Shown here in pieces: positions 61,566 to 64,000 of a stretch of 64,000 nucleotides of DNA. The stretch is taken from contig NC_079230.1 of assembly GCF_029633865.1 (NCBI RefSeq), positions 26,711,068-26,775,067 on the forward strand. Direction: 5' to 3'. Position numbers and translations under genes: made by a program. This stretch comes from Lampris incognitus. Lineage: Eukaryota; Chordata; Actinopteri; Lampriformes; Lampridae. Under the pieces are notes generated by a model. The model was not told where the DNA came from. It saw only the letters and a program-made list of their open reading frames with translations, and searched no databases. Position 1 is the stretch's first letter. The number at the start of each line of letters is the position of its first letter.

Positions 61566-62507
61566 TCAAGACATATATGGTGAAATATATCTTACGCACA
61601 TTCTCACAAACCACATTAACCAATCACCACCACTTGTCAGGTGAGCAGAAAACACATCTACCCCTCATAACACGATGGAAGTGTATGACAAAGTACTAAA
61701 GGCAGGCCATCACTGAATAATGTTATATCGACACATTAATCATAGATCCAATTATTCAGTTTTGATTTTTTTTAACACACACCTGAGTCCACATTGTGCT
61801 GCATGACCACACCGACACTTTTTTTTTTGCCAATTCCAACAGAAAATCTGAAGTGGCAGGACGCTGCTGCCGTTTCAATCTACCAGGTGGCACAAATACA
61901 GTTTTATGAGCGGGACGACTCATCAGATTGCACCGATGAACCCTGACAAAGGCAAAATAAAAACAAGTAGACGAATTAAGAAACAAATAGCAAGGACATA
62001 CTTGCATAACGGAGGTGAAAGAGACGGTTTCTGGTAGAAGAAAAAAAGCTCTCTGTCCGGGAACATGGTGTGTTGAATTCATGTGCGGCCCAAGTCACGG
62101 CTCTGAATCCATTTCACAACTACTCATATGTCAGACCCACTCGGCTCCACCTTTCCATTCACTCTTTATTCCGCAGCACAATTCGGCGAGCAAATTGCCT
62201 TAAAAAGGTACTTTCAAAGAAGAAGAAAAAGTGCACTTTTTATTTGCTTGTTCGGCGCTTAAAAAAAGAAAAAGAAAAAAGAAAAAGGCAAAGAACTGCC
62301 ACGGAGCAAAGAAATGAATTTCAGGTCCAAGTTCAAGAACGTGTTTTTGTGACTGGATTTTCTACCGCAAAAAAAAAAAAAAACAACAAAAAAAAACGAT
62401 CAAGTCCGTGCAACAGGACGGTCAGCTACACCATATCCGTGCACAGCTGGAGATTATTCTACATCACAAGCTCGCGACTACACCGGCCGAGCTGACTGGG
62501 AGCTTAC
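61566..62507 (-). other. rbpj first intron, proximal part
   Basis: Nothing recognised; A-rich patches near 62265 and 62370-62397. Confidence 0.5.
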
Positions 62508-62524
62508 CTTGGCATGGCCGCCAT
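62508..62524 (-). CDS. rbpj: rbpj first coding exon (MAAMPR)
   Basis: On the - strand ATGGCGGCCATGCCAAG is followed by GTAAGCTCCC, a good donor. Its two leftover bases plus the first base of the exon at 49626 give Arg, so the protein begins MAAMPRKFGERPQPQRLT. Human RBPJ has an isoform starting with a similarly short exon joined at the same Lys-Phe-Gly-Glu-Arg, which supports this call. There are two in-frame ATGs (62524 and 62515); the second has a purine at -3 and may be equally usable. It was chosen on phase, donor and resemblance only; other upstream exons may exist. Confidence 0.7.
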
Positions 62525-63807
62525 GTACCACGTGCACCAAGGTCAGTGAACTGGTGCGAGACTGGCACAGGCTTCTGCTGCCTTTAAACCAGGATCAACA
62601 AGAGGATGTCCTGATTCTGTAATTTCCAGCTGGAAACGAGGGTGAAGTCACTGTTTGCTCCTGGCCTGAAATCGTGTTTTCTTTGTCATAAATCCAACCG
62701 AGTTTGGTTGCCTCACAAACAGCTTTCTACACCTGGAGTTAAAGAGTTATAACGGAGGAAATGGCACGAGAAGGTGCCACTTGCCAGATCCTACCTTAAT
62801 TGCCGAGCCAAAAGGAACATACAACACGAGATGTAAAAAGGTCACTACCCGATTCATGTAATTCCTTCCCACTTGTGCCCTCTCTCTCTCTCCAAACAAG
62901 TCTGACAACACAAACAGTTTAATGTCATCATATACACTCAGCGAATGCTGGTAAAAACCAGAAACCCCACAAAACACACACACACACACGCACAAAGGAC
63001 CGAGATTTCGATTAAGTTACGCAACAGTATCAGCATGATGAACTTCCCTAATTCTACTGATTAACAAGAATATGATTCACTTTCCTACACGACCCTGACT
63101 ATGACCCGGCTCGGACCGACTTAATGTTTGCAGCCAGCTGGATTTCACCTGCCTGGGTCTTTTCCGAATCCACAGCAACACGCATTAAGGACACGCAAAA
63201 ACCCCGCAAAAGCCACACAAAAACACACGGCGTGTGTGCAGAATAGCCGCCAAAACAATAATCCTGAATATTTTACAACACTGTCGTTAATGGGGGGGGG
63301 GGGGCTGCACCCTGTCGGATCATCTATCATCATTTTCAACCGTAGCAGACATCCTCAACAAAATGTCTCAATAAGGCCAACACGCAAATATTAAAGCAAT
63401 TAATTCTGGAGCCTGGAACGACAATACGATCAGTTTTATTGCAGTCTGCACGAAAATACACGTGAAATATGCGTGCTCACATAATTACACACACATAATT
63501 ACACACGCGTAATTACACACGCATACACTACCGTGAGGTTTAGTCAGACCGCCACTTTCATTTCTGCGAGGCTGAACAGACAAACAGCCGGAGGTCGACA
63601 GGACATATTTTGGGCACAGCTCATTAAAAACCAACACCTCCGCTAAACAGCAGATACCGCTCACAGACCTCCAGAGACTCCACACGAAGCCGGCCCTCCA
63701 GGCCCGCGAACCCGCGAGTGTGTGTCAGACCCGAGCCGGACACGTCACCGGACAGCCAGATGCAGACGCCGGGCTGCAGAGAACGTGGACGGGCGGTTAT
63801 ACGGCGA

Positions 63808-63840
<33 letters not shown>

Positions 63841-64000
63841 CAGCTTGGTGCACAGACGGGCTTCTTCACGTTTCTCGATTCAAACTCCTTAACTGAGCCT
63901 TAAAGGCCCGGTCCGTGATTTATTTGACCGGCTCAAACCGGGGTGCATATTTCCTTGCATCATCGAAGAGAGTGAGTTGTGCGTTGAAAATAAATATGTT
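62525..64000 (-). other. rbpj 5'UTR/promoter flank
   Basis: Upstream of the first coding exon in the transcript sense. There is no TATA box I trust. GC and CpG rise in 63640-63800, possibly promoter-associated, and a GT run lies at 63812-63839. No second gene is recognised. Confidence 0.35.

Overview
The window looks like a chromosomal segment of a teleost fish. Two intron-containing vertebrate genes are present, and between and inside them lie repeats typical of fish: an L2-type LINE, RTE/Rex3-like LINE tails, an R4/Dong-like LINE, a 5S-rRNA-derived SINE3, several tRNA-derived SINE families, Tc1 and hAT relics, Penelope-like fragments with hammerhead ribozyme motifs, and many long microsatellites. 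It is not prokaryotic or viral.

Genes. (1) cckar, the cholecystokinin type A receptor, on the + strand. Three 3' exons are visible at 8869-9130, 9529-9656 and 10301-10899; the exons for the N-terminus and TM1-TM2 are not in the window. (2) rbpj (CSL/Su(H), the Notch pathway transcription factor), on the - strand. A short first coding exon lies at 62508-62524, then exons at 49588-49626 and 31661-31756, and the C-terminal exon at 20484-20829. These splice in frame as far as they can be followed. The exons for most of the DNA-binding and beta-trefoil core are absent; they should lie between 31661 and 20829, where there is a 200-N gap (21396-21595). The two genes are convergent (tail to tail), the same neighbour relationship as CCKAR and RBPJ in human.

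Layout. 0.1-2.9 kb: decayed Ty3/gypsy pol with a possible LTR. 2.9-7.7 kb: - strand L2-like LINE broken by two insertions, one of them an unclassified GC-rich hairpin repeat. 7.9-10.9 kb: tRNA-derived repeats, then cckar. 10.9-14.8 kb: intergenic, with two hAT-type MITEs and a large inverted repeat. 14.8-20.5 kb: probable long rbpj 3'UTR, with minisatellites. 20.5-31.7 kb: last rbpj intron with the gap, long GA tracts and an R4-like LINE (25.6-30.5 kb) that itself carries SINEs. 31.7-62.5 kb: two large rbpj introns with eight copies of one tRNA-derived SINE family, other SINEs and MITEs, a Tc1 relic, Penelope-like fragments and a 21-bp minisatellite. 62.5-64 kb: rbpj 5' flank.

I found no convincing new gene system. 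The most interesting items are an intact-looking hammerhead ribozyme core (45488-45544, - strand), the unclassified hairpin repeat that abuts the assembly gap, the missing middle of rbpj, and a substitution in cckar at a residue that contacts the ligand in the human receptor.
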